NCBI GenBank assembly: GCA_022843165.1
Contig: JALHOD010000004.1
Coordinates: 124,001 to 188,000, forward strand
Origin: Pseudorhodoplanes sp.
GTDB lineage: Bacteria > Pseudomonadota > Alphaproteobacteria > Rhizobiales > Xanthobacteraceae
Direction of reading: 5' to 3'
DNA: 64,000 bases
The notes under the pieces were generated by a model, which was given only the letters and a program-made list of their open reading frames with translations, was not told the origin of the DNA and ran no database searches. Positions 1 to 8,530 of this stretch are shown piece after piece. The position numbers were made by a program, and so were the translations under genes. How positions within the stretch are numbered: position 1 is the stretch's first letter; every line of letters starts with the position of its first letter.

Positions 1-294
1 GGCGAGATCGCCGGCTTTCGCGATCACAGGTCCCGAGGTGGAGCGGAAATTCACGCCCAGTTCGCGCGCCATGATCTGCGCCAGTGTCGTCTTGCCAAGA
101 CCGGGAGGACCGACGAACAGCACATGATCGAGCGCCTCCTTGCGCTCGCGCGCGGCGCGGATGAACACCTCGAGATTGGCGCGCGCCTGTTCCTGGCCGA
201 CGAATTCGGCGAGCTTCTGCGGACGCAAGCTGGCTTCGGCGGGATCGTCGTCCCGCTTGTCGGCTGACAGAAGCGTGCGTCCGCTGGCAGTCAT
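1..294 (-). CDS. ruvB: Holliday junction helicase RuvB, N-terminal part (truncated by window edge)
   Basis: Only the first 98 codons lie in the window; the gene runs off the left edge. RuvB is the AAA+ motor that drives Holliday-junction branch migration with RuvA. The translation from ATG at 294 begins [18 protein letters not shown], continues with [12 protein letters not shown], and carries the Walker A motif GPPGLGKTT at about residues 66-74, all typical of RuvB. It is the last gene of the ruvC-ruvA-(deaminase-like)-ruvB series on this strand; the upstream deaminase-like gene stops 2 bases before this start, so the two are surely co-transcribed. Identification is very secure; the C-terminal half cannot be judged. 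Confidence 0.97.
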   Translation of the reverse strand, partial: MTASGRTLLSADKRDDDPAEASLRPQKLAEFVGQEQARANLEVFIRAARERKEALDHVLFVGPPGLGKTTLAQIMARELGVNFRSTSGPVIAKAGDLA

Positions 295-295
295 G

Positions 296-718
296 TCACC
301 CCGCCTGCCCGCGCGTATACTTGTTCGGCAGCAGATCGGCGATCGATACCACCTGCTCGCCGTCGCCGTTCGGCACGATCACGCGCGCCCCGGAATCGTA
401 ATCGTGGATCACCTCGCGGCACATGCCGCAGGGCGACACCACCTTGATGGTCCGGTCATGGTCGTCGGGCTTGGGATGGCGCACCGCGACGATGGTCTCG
501 ATCCCCTTGTCGCCTGCTTCGGTGATGGCGCGGCCGATCGCGACCGGCTCGGCGCAGACCGCCATGCGGCCGAGATAGGCGTCGATATTCACGCCTGTCA
601 CCACGCGGCCGTCGCGCGTGCGCAAGGCGGCGCCGACCTCCTGCCAGTCGTTGCGGTAACGCTGCCGGATTGCCTCGCGCGCGGCCTCGATCAAATCCCT
701 GTCCTTCTGGGTCAACAT
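296..718 (-). CDS. Cytidine deaminase-like zinc hydrolase
   Basis: A 140-residue protein of the cytidine deaminase fold. It shows the zinc and proton-shuttle signature in the form [10 protein letters not shown] (Cys, Ala, Glu) and the second zinc site PCGMCRE, near residues 54 and 97, so a zinc ion held by three cysteines is expected. The length fits tetrameric Cdd enzymes and blasticidin-S-deaminase-like relatives. The likely reaction is hydrolytic deamination of a cytosine nucleoside or a related aminated base, but the substrate cannot be read from sequence. It sits between ruvA (12 bases upstream) and ruvB (1 base downstream), an unusual position inside a recombination operon; a link to DNA repair is only inference. 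Confidence 0.8.
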   Translation of the reverse strand: MLTQKDRDLIEAAREAIRQRYRNDWQEVGAALRTRDGRVVTGVNIDAYLGRMAVCAEPVAIGRAITEAGDKGIETIVAVRHPKPDDHDRTIKVVSPCGMCREVIHDYDSGARVIVPNGDGEQVVSIADLLPNKYTRGQAG

Positions 719-729
719 TCACGCGTCTC

Positions 730-1347
730 TTACTTCGACAGTTCTTTCAGACCAAAACGTATCAGCTTCGCGGTGTCGGCGCCCTCGCCCGCCTGCCGCG
801 CGGCGGCCGCAATGGCGGCGGAGGCCTGCGGCTGAGCATAGCCGAGATTGACCAGCGCGGAGACCGCGTCGAGCACCGGCCGCGGCGCCCGGTTCTCCTC
901 GACGGCACCGGCCAGAGCCACCAAAGCCGGATCGATATTGCTGAACGCCGGCACCTTGTCCTTCAATTCTGTCACGATGCGTTCGGCGACCTTGGCGCCG
1001 ACGCCCGGCGCCCGCGACACCGACGCCTTGTCGCGCAGGGCGATGGCATCCGCCAGATCGGCCGGCCGCAGCGTGCTCAGCACGGCCAGCGCCACCTTGA
1101 CGCCGACGCCCTGCACCGTCTGCAGCAGCCGGAACCATTCGCGCTCATGATCGCTGGTGAACCCGAACAGCCGGATCTGGTCCTCGCGCACATGGGTCTC
1201 GATCGACAGCGCCACCGCTTCGCCCTGCAGCGGCAGCGATTGCAGGGTGCGCGCCGAGCAATGCACCTGATAGCCGACGCCCTGGACGTCGAGGATCACA
1301 TAATCCTCGCCGTAGGAATCGATCACCCCTTTGAGCTTGCCGATCAT
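730..1347 (-). CDS. ruvA: Holliday junction DNA-binding protein RuvA
   Basis: 205 residues, the usual RuvA length. RuvA forms tetramers that hold the four-way junction open and recruit RuvB. The N-terminal OB domain begins [21 protein letters not shown], and the helix-hairpin-helix region shows [14 protein letters not shown] and [17 protein letters not shown] (about residues 72-125). Domain III, which contacts RuvB, is at the C-terminus. ATG at 1347 is the family start. The gene is separated from ruvC by an opposite-strand FAD oxidoreductase gene, so ruvA must have its own promoter in the region 1348-1445. I see no alphaproteobacterial LexA box (GTTC-N7-GTTC) there. Confidence 0.97.
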   Translation of the reverse strand: MIGKLKGVIDSYGEDYVILDVQGVGYQVHCSARTLQSLPLQGEAVALSIETHVREDQIRLFGFTSDHEREWFRLLQTVQGVGVKVALAVLSTLRPADLADAIALRDKASVSRAPGVGAKVAERIVTELKDKVPAFSNIDPALVALAGAVEENRAPRPVLDAVSALVNLGYAQPQASAAIAAAARQAGEGADTAKLIRFGLKELSK

Positions 1348-1384
1348 TTTGGCTTGTTACCACGAGTCGGCAGGGGGGCCATGG

Positions 1385-1419
1385 CGGGATCGAATCCCGG
1401 TCTGGGGCGTTAACGCCCC
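1385..1419. promoter_or_regulatory. Two adjacent perfect inverted repeats in the divergent ruvA / FAD-oxidoreductase spacer
   Basis: The 98-base divergent spacer holds two clean dyads. One is CGGGAT-CGA-ATCCCG at 1385-1399; the other is the 16-base perfect palindrome GGGGCGTTAACGCCCC at 1404-1419. They end 26 bases before the ATG of the FAD oxidoreductase and lie about 40-70 bases upstream of ruvA. Operator sites or an RNA hairpin are both possible. No T-run follows on either strand, so a classical terminator is unlikely. Function is inferred only from position and symmetry. Confidence 0.35.
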
Positions 1420-1445
1420 GTTTCAGCAGGTCTTTTCAGCAAAAT

Positions 1446-2663
1446 ATGGCAACCGACAGCAAGAATTTGCGCACCGGCCGCACGGTCTGGCAGAGCCGGC
1501 GCGCGCCCGTCATCCCGTACACGCCGCTGACGCGAGACGTCCGGACCGACGTGCTGGTCATCGGCGCGGGCATCACCGGAGCCTTGGTGGCGGAGGCGCT
1601 GTCCGGCGCCGGCCTGCAGGTTGTACTCGCGGATAAGCGCCGCCCGATGGCGGGCGCGACCTCGGCCAGCACCGCGCTGATCCAGTACGAGATCGACGTG
1701 CCGCTCACCGACCTGAGCCGAAAGATCGGCGCGGCGGATGCGGCGCGGGCCTGGCGGCGGTCGCGGCTGGCCGTGACGTCGCTCGCCGCGCAGATCGGCG
1801 AACGCGACATTCCCGGCGTGGTGAGCCGGGACTCGCTCTATCTCGCCGGCAACAAGATGAACGCCGCCGATCTGCAACAAGAAGCCGAGGCGCGCCGCGC
1901 GATCGGCCTCGAGACGCTGTATCTCGGGCGCGCGGCGCTGAAAGAGCGATTCGGCATATCGCGCGCCGCCGCCCTGCTCGGCTACGGCAATCTCGCCGCC
2001 GATCCGCGCAAGCTGACGGCCGCCTTTCTCAACGCCGCGCATGACCAGGGCGCGCGCATTCACGCACTGGTGGACATTGTTGACGTCGACGCCAGGAAAG
2101 CCATGGTGATCGCGACCACACGCGAAGGTCACCGCATTCGCTGCCGTCATCTGATCTTCGCCACCGGCTATGAATTTCCCGACACGGTGCCGGCCAAGGG
2201 TCACCGCATCGCCTCGACCTGGGCCATCGCCACCGTTCCGCAAAAGTCGAGATTGTGGCCGGAGCAATGCCTGATCTGGGAAGCCTCCGATCCGTATCTC
2301 TATCTGCGCACCGATTCCGACGGCCGCGTCATCTGCGGCGGCGAGGACGAGGAATTCTCCGACGCATGCGCGCGCGATGACCTGCTGGCGCGCAAGACCG
2401 ACACGCTGCAGCGCAAGCTGGCGAAACTGTTTCCCGATCTGGACACCCGCGTGGACTTTGCCTGGGCTGCTTGTTTCGGCGAAAGACCGACGGGCTTGCC
2501 GATCATCGGCGAAATTCCGCGGATGAAAAACTGCTGGGCCGCGCTCGGCTATGGCGGCAACGGCATCACCTACAGCCGCATCGCTGCCGACATCCTGCGC
2601 ACCGCGCTCACCGGCGGCCGGGATCCCGACGCCGATCTCTATTCCTTTCAACGCCGGCGCTAG
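1446..2663 (+). CDS. FAD-dependent amine/glycine-type oxidoreductase (DAO family)
   Basis: 405 residues. The dinucleotide-binding signature DVLVIGAGITGALVAEALS is near residue 35, followed by an acidic residue at the end of the second strand (VVLADKRRP), as expected for FAD binding. A C-terminal FGERPTGLPIIGE and YGGNGITYSRIAADIL segment is typical of the DAO family (sarcosine, glycine and gamma-glutamylputrescine oxidase relatives). It probably oxidises a C-N bond of a small amine or amino acid; the substrate is unknown. There is no Rieske domain and no signal peptide, so it should be cytosolic. It is transcribed against the ruv genes between ruvA and ruvC, which marks it as an insertion into a normally contiguous block. 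Confidence 0.85.
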   Translation: MATDSKNLRTGRTVWQSRRAPVIPYTPLTRDVRTDVLVIGAGITGALVAEALSGAGLQVVLADKRRPMAGATSASTALIQYEIDVPLTDLSRKIGAADAARAWRRSRLAVTSLAAQIGERDIPGVVSRDSLYLAGNKMNAADLQQEAEARRAIGLETLYLGRAALKERFGISRAAALLGYGNLAADPRKLTAAFLNAAHDQGARIHALVDIVDVDARKAMVIATTREGHRIRCRHLIFATGYEFPDTVPAKGHRIASTWAIATVPQKSRLWPEQCLIWEASDPYLYLRTDSDGRVICGGEDEEFSDACARDDLLARKTDTLQRKLAKLFPDLDTRVDFAWAACFGERPTGLPIIGEIPRMKNCWAALGYGGNGITYSRIAADILRTALTGGRDPDADLYSFQRRR

Positions 2664-2690
2664 CTTGTCATCCGGCCGATGCCGGCGCGC

Positions 2691-3200
2691 TCATTGCGCG
2701 GCCAGCTTGAGCAGCACGCTGGTGCGGTGATGGGCGTGGCACACCGCGATGGCGAGCGCGTCGGCGGCGTCTTCCGTCTGCGGATCGGCCTTCGGCAGCA
2801 ATACGCCGATCATCATGCGGATCTGGGTCTTGTCGCCGTGGCCGGCGCCGACGATTGTCTTCTTCACCAGATTGGGTGCGTATTCGGCGACGGAAATGCC
2901 GGCACGGGCCGGGATCAGCATGGCGATTCCGCGCGCCTGGCCGAGCTTCAAGGCCGAACCGGCATCCTTGTTGACGAAGGTGTTCTCCACCGCCGCCTCG
3001 TCGGGGCGAAAATCCTCGACCACGCGCATCAGGCCGTCGTGAATGGCGAGCAGCCGCATCGCCAGATCCGCACGCTGGCTGGTCTCCACCGAGCCGCAGG
3101 CCAGATACGACAACCTGTTGCCTTCGCACGCAATCACGCCCCAGCCGGTGCGGCGGAGCCCCGGATCGATGCCGAGAATGCGAATCGGTGCCTTGCTCAC
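2691..3200 (-). CDS. ruvC: Holliday junction endodeoxyribonuclease RuvC
   Basis: 169 residues, the family size. RuvC cuts four-way junctions symmetrically after RuvAB migration. The RNase-H-like fold carries the expected acidic residues: Asp in [15 protein letters not shown] near the N-terminus, Glu in [10 protein letters not shown], and the paired acids near the C-terminus in [15 protein letters not shown]. The start at 3200 gives a normal N-terminus. In related genomes ruvC lies immediately before ruvA and after yebC; here an FAD oxidoreductase gene separates it from ruvA, and an EamA gene plus two TSUP genes separate it from yebC. Confidence 0.97.
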   Translation of the reverse strand: MSKAPIRILGIDPGLRRTGWGVIACEGNRLSYLACGSVETSQRADLAMRLLAIHDGLMRVVEDFRPDEAAVENTFVNKDAGSALKLGQARGIAMLIPARAGISVAEYAPNLVKKTIVGAGHGDKTQIRMMIGVLLPKADPQTEDAADALAIAVCHAHHRTSVLLKLAAQ

Positions 3201-3232
3201 ACCCCGTTGATAGCCGCCCGGACTTGCGGCGG

Positions 3233-4156
3233 CTAGGCAGGCCTCTTTTCGAGTGCGCCACTGGCGAAGGCGACGCCGAATGACGTGGCCACGATCCCGA
3301 CCAGCGCGAGGGATGTGGGGATTTCACCCAGGACAGGGATCGCCAGAATGGCGGCCAGCGCCGGGATGGCGGCCGCGAAGGCCGCCGCCCGCGACGGCCC
3401 CAGACGCAGGATGGCGCTGGCAAACAGTACGGTCGCGACGATGCCCGACAGGACACCTTGCACCAGAGCCTGCACGGCGATCTCGCCGCCGCGGTTCTGC
3501 TGAACGGCGTCGATCAGCGGCACGATTCCAAACGGCAGCAACATGATGGCCGACCAGACGGAAATCAGCGCCGTCGCCTCGAATGCCGAAAGTCCGCTGC
3601 GCCGCAGCGCGATGGTGTAGACGGCCCAGAGCAGCGCGCTGATCAGCACCAGCAAATGCCCCGGCGCCTCGGCCGGCGTGACCGACAGGAGTTCCGGACC
3701 CACGATCGTTGCAATGCCGGCCGCAATCAGGAGAAAACCGGATTTGCGCAACCAACTCGTGCGCTCGCGGTTGATGACACCCGCGAGAATGGCCACGAAC
3801 AGCGTCATGGTTCCCGGCAATAGCGGCCCGACTTCCGCGGCGGGTGTGAAGCGCATGCCGAACGCCGCCGCAAGAAAGAACGGCGTGCCGGCACCGGCGA
3901 TCAGCGCAATCAGGACCCGGTGCGAGACGCCACGCGGCACCAGTCCGATGCGCAGCCATAACGGTGCGAGCGCCAAGGCCGGAATGCCGTAGCGCAGCAA
4001 TGCGACCACGGAAATATCGAGTGTTTGTGCGGCGTGTCGCGTTGCAACAATCCAGCCCGCCCAGATCAACACGGCGCCCAGCGCACACGCAGTGCCCGTG
4101 AGCACGACGTGGCGCGAGGATGGGAAAATGGATTGCGTCTTCACCGTATCCGACAT
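3233..4156 (-). CDS. EamA/DMT-superfamily transporter
   Basis: 307 residues with about ten hydrophobic segments in two EamA-like halves, the 10-TMS drug/metabolite transporter design (for example [20 protein letters not shown] in the first half and [19 protein letters not shown] in the second). Such proteins export amino acids, metabolites or drugs across the inner membrane; this one's substrate is unknown. I took ATG at 4156 (MSDTVKTQ) as the start, because upstream in-frame codons encode an unconvincing polar leader. The 3' end lies 32 bases upstream of ruvC on the same strand, so read-through into ruvC is possible. Confidence 0.85.
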   Translation of the reverse strand: MSDTVKTQSIFPSSRHVVLTGTACALGAVLIWAGWIVATRHAAQTLDISVVALLRYGIPALALAPLWLRIGLVPRGVSHRVLIALIAGAGTPFFLAAAFGMRFTPAAEVGPLLPGTMTLFVAILAGVINRERTSWLRKSGFLLIAAGIATIVGPELLSVTPAEAPGHLLVLISALLWAVYTIALRRSGLSAFEATALISVWSAIMLLPFGIVPLIDAVQQNRGGEIAVQALVQGVLSGIVATVLFASAILRLGPSRAAAFAAAIPALAAILAIPVLGEIPTSLALVGIVATSFGVAFASGALEKRPA

Positions 4157-4345
4157 GCGAACGCAATCTACTACAACCTCAATCCCTGTCGCTTTTTTTA
4201 TGCACCATTGAATGACAGCCGATTCCATTTCGATTCAAAACGTTTCGATCTGAAAAGGCAGTTTAATGTCTGTATAAGCGGGGCTTGCCTGCGTGACATG
4301 CGCAAGCTCACGCTGATAAAGACCCGACTCTCGCCGGTGTTCATC

Positions 4346-5125
4346 GTGATCGACCTTCCCATCGCCGAAATTTTTGCCGCCGTCGTCGCCGATCCGCGCT
4401 TTCCATTCGCGGTGGCGATATCGATTGTCGCCGGCGCGGTGCGCGGCTTTTCCGGTTTCGGTTCGGCGCTGATTTTCATTCCGCTGATGAGCGCGGTTTA
4501 TGGACCGCAGATCGCGGCCGCGACCTTCGTGACCATCGACCTTGCCGTGGGGCTGTTCTTCGTCCCGCGCGTCTGGCGCAATGCCGATTTCCGGCAGATC
4601 CTGCCGCTCGCCATCGCCGCGATCACCGCCGCGCAGTTCGGCACGCTGATCCTGCTGTACACGGACCCGTCCACGTTGCGCTGGGGCATTGCCGCCCTGG
4701 TCGCGATCGTGGTGGTCATCCTGGCCTCGGGCTGGCGCTATCACGGCCGGCCGGTGCTGCCGGTGACCATCTGTGTCGGCCTGCTGGCGGGCCTGATGGG
4801 CGGAGCGGTGCAGATGTCGGGGCCGCCGATCATCGTCTACTGGCTCGGCAGCGCCGCGGCCGCGGCGATCGTGCGCGCCAATTTCATCGTCTATTTCACG
4901 ATCTTTTCCGCCGCCTCGGTGCTGACCTACGCGCTGCGCGGCTTGCTGCCGCTGCATATCCTGATGCTCGCGCTGCTGATCGGCCCGTTGCAGATCACGT
5001 CCATGGCGCTGGGCGGGCGGCTGTTCCATCTGGCGTCGGAAAGAACCTATCGCCGCGTCGCCTATCTGATCGTGGCGTTTTCCGCGATTGTCGCGATGCC
5101 GGTCTGGGACAAATTACTGCGCTGA
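4346..5125 (+). CDS. TSUP (TauE/SafE-like) permease, copy A of a tandem pair
   Basis: A polytopic membrane protein of the sulfite-exporter TauE/SafE (TSUP) family, with the conserved GAVRGFSGFGSALIFIPLM and GGAVQMSGPPIIVYWLG segments of the two family repeats. The GTG at 4346 is chosen because it gives 259 residues that align end to end with the neighbouring paralogue, which is also 259 residues; an in-frame ATG at 4298 is the alternative. TSUP proteins move sulfite, sulfoacetate, organosulfonates and similar anions; the cargo is not known here. It is divergent from the EamA gene and probably co-transcribed with the next gene. Confidence 0.85.
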   Translation: MIDLPIAEIFAAVVADPRFPFAVAISIVAGAVRGFSGFGSALIFIPLMSAVYGPQIAAATFVTIDLAVGLFFVPRVWRNADFRQILPLAIAAITAAQFGTLILLYTDPSTLRWGIAALVAIVVVILASGWRYHGRPVLPVTICVGLLAGLMGGAVQMSGPPIIVYWLGSAAAAAIVRANFIVYFTIFSAASVLTYALRGLLPLHILMLALLIGPLQITSMALGGRLFHLASERTYRRVAYLIVAFSAIVAMPVWDKLLR

Positions 5126-5231
5126 ATACCAATATGCGACGCACCGCGCATGGATGCCCCGCAAAGGCATCGGTCGCGGGACGCCACGCCGCCTGCTAAG
5201 GATGCGTCCATTCCCCGCTGGGTTCCCGTTC

Positions 5232-6011
5232 ATGTTCGCGCTGCCGGCCACCGAGACCATCACAGCGCTCATCGCCGATCCGAGGTTCATCCTCGCAGTC
5301 GGCGTCTCGTTCCTGGCTGGGCTGGTGCGGGGATTTTCCGGTTTTGGCTCGGCGCTGATCTATATCCCCCTGGTCAGCGCGATCTACGAGCCGCGCATCG
5401 GCGTCGTCACCTTGCTGCTCATCGATTTTGTCTGCGGCACGCCGTTCGCGATCCGCGAAGCGCGGCGCTGCAACTGGGAGCAATTGCTGCCGGTGGCGCT
5501 GGCGGCGGTGCTCTGCATCCCGCTCGGCGCGCTCGCACTGCAATATGCCGACCCGGTGATGCTGCGCTGGGCGATGGCGGCGCTGGTGTTTTCGCTGCTG
5601 GCAGTCCTCGCCAGCGGTTGGCGCTATCGTGTCACCCCGCGGCTGCCGGTGTCGCTTGGCGTCGGCGCGCTATCCGGTCTTGGCGCCGGCGCGGTGCAGA
5701 TCGCAGCGCCGCCGCTCCTGATCTACTGGCTCGGCGGCGCCAGCAGCTCGATCGTGATCCGCGCCAACCTGATGGTCTATTTCATCCTGCTCGAGATCGT
5801 CTCGATCGGAACCTATTGGTGGCGCGGCCTGTTCGCCAGCGACACCATCATCCTGTCGCTGCTGCTTGGTCCGGTTTTCATTCTGGCGATGGCGGGCGGC
5901 GCGTGGATGTTCCGCGGCTCGGCCGAACAGACCTACCGGCGCGTCGCCTATCTCATTACCGCGGTGTCGGCGCTGCTGGCGCTGCCGATCTTCGATGGAC
6001 TGTTCCGCTGA
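5232..6011 (+). CDS. TSUP (TauE/SafE-like) permease, copy B of a tandem pair
   Basis: 259 residues, clearly paralogous to the preceding gene over the whole length: GLVRGFSGFGSALIYIPLV matches copy A's GAVRGFSGFGSALIFIPLM, and both end in a FxxLxSERTYRRVAYL-like segment (here GSAEQTYRRVAYL). ATG at 5232 is the start (MFALPATETI). Eight or so hydrophobic helices are visible. Tandem TSUP genes may form a heteromeric permease or be a recent duplication with split substrate range. No sulfur-metabolism gene adjoins to suggest a cargo. It ends 5 bases before the stop of yebC on the other strand, so the two genes converge tightly. Confidence 0.85.
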   Translation: MFALPATETITALIADPRFILAVGVSFLAGLVRGFSGFGSALIYIPLVSAIYEPRIGVVTLLLIDFVCGTPFAIREARRCNWEQLLPVALAAVLCIPLGALALQYADPVMLRWAMAALVFSLLAVLASGWRYRVTPRLPVSLGVGALSGLGAGAVQIAAPPLLIYWLGGASSSIVIRANLMVYFILLEIVSIGTYWWRGLFASDTIILSLLLGPVFILAMAGGAWMFRGSAEQTYRRVAYLITAVSALLALPIFDGLFR

Positions 6012-6015
6012 GCGG

Positions 6016-6762
6016 CTAGGCGCTCATCTTCGACATCAGCGCGTCGGAAACTTCAAAATTGGCGTAGACGTTCTGCACGTCGTCGTTTTCTTCTAGCGCC
6101 TCGATCAGCCGCAGCAGCTTCTCGCCCTGCTCGTCGTCGACCGACAGCGAGTTCTGCGGCTTCCAGGTGAGCGCCGCCTTGCGCGGCTCGCCGAACTTGG
6201 CTTCCAGCGCCTTGGCGACTTCGGCCAGCGAATCCTGCGCGGTGTAGACGACATGACCATTCTCGTCGGAGAGCACGTCGTCGGCGCCGGCGTCGATGGC
6301 GGCTTCCAGCATGGCGTCGGCGCTCGCCACCTTGGGCTCGAATTCCACCACGCCGACGCGATCGAACATGAACGACACCGCGCCGGTCTCGGCCAGATTG
6401 CCGCCATTCTTGGTGAAGGTGGCGCGCACATCGCCGGCGGTGCGGTTGCGGTTGTCGGTCAGCGCCTCGATGATGACGGCGACGCCGCCAGGGCCATAGC
6501 CCTCGTAACGGACCTCGTCATAATTCTCGGAATCCCCGCCCTGGCTCTTCTTGATGGCGCGCTCGATATTGTCCTTGGGCATGTTCTCGGCGCGCGCGGC
6601 GATGATGGCGGCGCGCAGGCGCGGATTGAAATTGGGATCGGGCAGCCCGAGCTTGGCGGCCACGGTGATTTCCCGGCCCAGCTTGGAGAACAGCCGGGCG
6701 CGCACCTTATCCTGGCGCCCCTTGCGGTGCATGATGTTCTTGAACTGGGAGTGACCTGCCAT
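6016..6762 (-). CDS. yebC: YebC/PmpR-family protein
   Basis: 248 residues beginning [21 protein letters not shown], the invariant family start. YebC-family proteins bind DNA as transcription regulators in some species, and recent work links them to translation of proline-rich stretches; which applies here cannot be read from sequence. The three-domain layout is intact, with the signature [21 protein letters not shown] at about residue 87. In most alphaproteobacteria yebC stands directly upstream of ruvC; here three genes intervene. Confidence 0.95.
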   Translation of the reverse strand: MAGHSQFKNIMHRKGRQDKVRARLFSKLGREITVAAKLGLPDPNFNPRLRAAIIAARAENMPKDNIERAIKKSQGGDSENYDEVRYEGYGPGGVAVIIEALTDNRNRTAGDVRATFTKNGGNLAETGAVSFMFDRVGVVEFEPKVASADAMLEAAIDAGADDVLSDENGHVVYTAQDSLAEVAKALEAKFGEPRKAALTWKPQNSLSVDDEQGEKLLRLIEALEENDDVQNVYANFEVSDALMSKMSA

Positions 6763-6854
6763 GGGCTCGACCGCTGGGATGTGAGTGGGGCGGCGCGGTT
6801 ATAGGATGGCTGGGGCAATTTCGACAACCCTCTGCCGGAGCCGGCCGGGCCGGA

Positions 6855-7676
6855 TCAATCCCAGAAAACCGGCCGCGCCTCTTCCAGCCGCGCGCCGAGG
6901 CGCACCGCCGAAACGCTCCGGGCAAGACCGGTGGCGTCGTCGGTTTCCACCGCAATGCCGCACAATGTCGGCGCGCCGGTGGCCGCCTCGAACTTGCCGG
7001 ACGGAATGCGGCGCAGGAAGCGCGACAGCGGCTCGTCTTTCACCATGCCGATGACGGAATCATAATCGCCGGTCATGCCGGCGTCCGACATAAAGGCGGT
7101 GCCGCCCGGCAGAATCTGATGATCGGCGGTCGGCGCATGCGTGTGGGTGCCGACGACGAGCGAGGCGCGGCCATCGGCGAAATGGCCCATCGCCTGCTTC
7201 TCGCTGGTCACTTCGGCATGGATGTCGATCACGATGGCGTCGGCGTCGCGCTTGAGCGCGCAGGCGGCGAGTTCGCGCTCCACGGCGGCAAACGGATCAT
7301 CGAGCGGATCAAGGAAGATGCGTCCCATGGCGTTGATCACCAGCACCTGGGCGCCGTTCCTGGCTTCGACCATCGCCGCGCCGCGGCCGGGCGTGCCTTG
7401 CGGATAATTGATCGGGCGGATGAGTTTCGGCGCACGCTCGATGAACACCAAGGCCTCGCGCTGGTCCCAGGCGTGATTGCCGAGCGTCACCGCATCCACC
7501 CCGGCATCGAGAAATTCATTGAAGATCGCTTCGGTGATGCCAAAACCGCCGGCGGCGTTCTCGCCGTTGAGCACGACCAGATCGAGCTTCCAGTCACGCA
7601 CCAGACCCGGCAGCCGGTCCTGGACAATGGCGCGGCCGGAGCGGCCGACAACGTCACCGATGAAAAGAATGCGCAC
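6855..7676 (-). CDS. YmdB/TIGR00282-family metallophosphoesterase
   Basis: 273 residues with the full dinuclear metallophosphoesterase motif set: GDVVGRSGR at residue 6, NGENAAGGFG near 38, LGNHAWDQ near 66, then IDIHAEVTSEKQAMGHFADGRASLVVGTHTH. This family includes Bacillus YmdB, a cyclic-nucleotide phosphodiesterase, and related cytoplasmic enzymes. In Hyphomicrobiales the gene is regularly found next to 5-formyl-THF cyclo-ligase, as here, with only 3 bases between them, indicating one transcript. Substrate in this organism is unproven; hydrolysis of 2',3'- or 3',5'-cyclic nucleotides is the best guess. Confidence 0.9.
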   Translation of the reverse strand: MRILFIGDVVGRSGRAIVQDRLPGLVRDWKLDLVVLNGENAAGGFGITEAIFNEFLDAGVDAVTLGNHAWDQREALVFIERAPKLIRPINYPQGTPGRGAAMVEARNGAQVLVINAMGRIFLDPLDDPFAAVERELAACALKRDADAIVIDIHAEVTSEKQAMGHFADGRASLVVGTHTHAPTADHQILPGGTAFMSDAGMTGDYDSVIGMVKDEPLSRFLRRIPSGKFEAATGAPTLCGIAVETDDATGLARSVSAVRLGARLEEARPVFWD

Positions 7677-7679
7677 CCG

Positions 7680-8270
7680 TCACCGCTCCCGCAGGTCGAT
7701 CATCTCATGCTCCGTTAGCACGAGGTCGAGCCGGGCGTCGAACGGCGTCGCGGGGACCTGGTTAATTTCCTGATCCGCGAAAGCCAGACCGATGGCGGTG
7801 ACAGGCTTCATTGTGCGCAGGCGGGTGATCGTCATGTCGTAATAGCCGGCACCATAGCCGATGCGGTGTCCCGCACGGTCAAAGGCCGCGAGCGGCACGA
7901 GGAGGATGTCGGGAAAGACTTCCGGCGCGTCAGGTTTTGGTTCGCGAATGCCCCAGACGCCCGAGCCAAGCTCTTCGCCGAACGACCATGCGCGCATGAT
8001 CAGCGGCTTGCCGCGCCCGGCCACGACCGGCAGCGCGAGCTGCGCGCCGGCATCGGCGAGCTTGCGCATCAGCGGGACGGGATTGAGTTCGCTTTTCATC
8101 GGCGAATAGCCGGACACCACAGCGCCCGGCGCGATCTCAACCGGGAACCGCCGCGCGGCGACGGTTTGCGCCGCCGCCGCCCGCGCGTCGGCAGGCAAGG
8201 CATCGCGTCGCGCGAGCGCGGCGGCACGCAATTCGGCCTTGTAGGATTGAAGCGCAGCGAGGTCCGGCAT
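7680..8270 (-). CDS. fau: 5-formyltetrahydrofolate cyclo-ligase
   Basis: 196 residues of the 5-FCL family, which converts 5-formyl-THF and ATP to 5,10-methenyl-THF. The conserved C-terminal region DILLVPLAAFDRAGHRIGYGAGYYD supplies the ATP/metal site, and FPVEIAPGAVVSGYSPMKSELNPVP gives the middle of the fold. It lies directly downstream of the 6S RNA gene on the same strand. The zapA-ssrS-5FCL arrangement is strongly conserved in Proteobacteria and supports both assignments; read-through from ssrS is a plausible means of expression. The start at 8270 (MPDLAALQSYKAELR) fits the family. Confidence 0.95.
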   Translation of the reverse strand: MPDLAALQSYKAELRAAALARRDALPADARAAAAQTVAARRFPVEIAPGAVVSGYSPMKSELNPVPLMRKLADAGAQLALPVVAGRGKPLIMRAWSFGEELGSGVWGIREPKPDAPEVFPDILLVPLAAFDRAGHRIGYGAGYYDMTITRLRTMKPVTAIGLAFADQEINQVPATPFDARLDLVLTEHEMIDLRER

Positions 8271-8329
8271 CCGGCATCAGTATCGCCATTCGGCGGCGAG
8301 GCGAAGGGCCGGAACCGCAGAACAACAAG

Positions 8330-8493
8330 AGAAAGAGTGCGGAGCCACATGAGCCGTCGGAATTGCGACCCCGGGAACCTACAGAAGTAGGTGGGCGCCA
8401 TATGTCCGGGCCCACGGGCCCGGTCAGGGACAGCTCCCTTCAGGATCGTAAGGCCCCGGGAGTATGAATATCCGTCGAACTCCGCAGCCCCGC
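8330..8493 (-). ncRNA. ssrS: 6S RNA
   Basis: The 260-base gap between zapA and the 5-FCL gene holds a long imperfect hairpin of about 160 nt on the minus strand, the expected size and place of alphaproteobacterial 6S RNA. The closing helix pairs TGCGGAG (8486-8480) with CTCCGCA (8344-8338). Inside it lie complementary CCCGGGG blocks, a central open region, a GGGCCC-rich arm and a terminal hairpin CACCTAC-TTCT-GTAGGT (8380-8397). A TAGATT -10-like element at 8505-8500 would start transcription near 8493. 6S RNA binds RNA polymerase holoenzyme as a promoter mimic. Ends are approximate. Identification rests on synteny plus structure seen by eye. Confidence 0.8.
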
Positions 8494-8530
8494 AGACCCA
8501 ATCTAGTCACGAACGGGCCGGACCGCCACC

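Noticed and set aside
1381-1405. A tRNA T-arm-like stretch (GGGATCGAATCCC)
   Set aside because: No matching acceptor, D-arm or anticodon arm upstream, and the loop lacks the usual TTC start. The symmetry is explained by a simple inverted repeat.
1348-1445. LexA/SOS box upstream of ruvA or ruvC
   Set aside because: I looked for GTTC-N7-GTTC in both leaders and found none.
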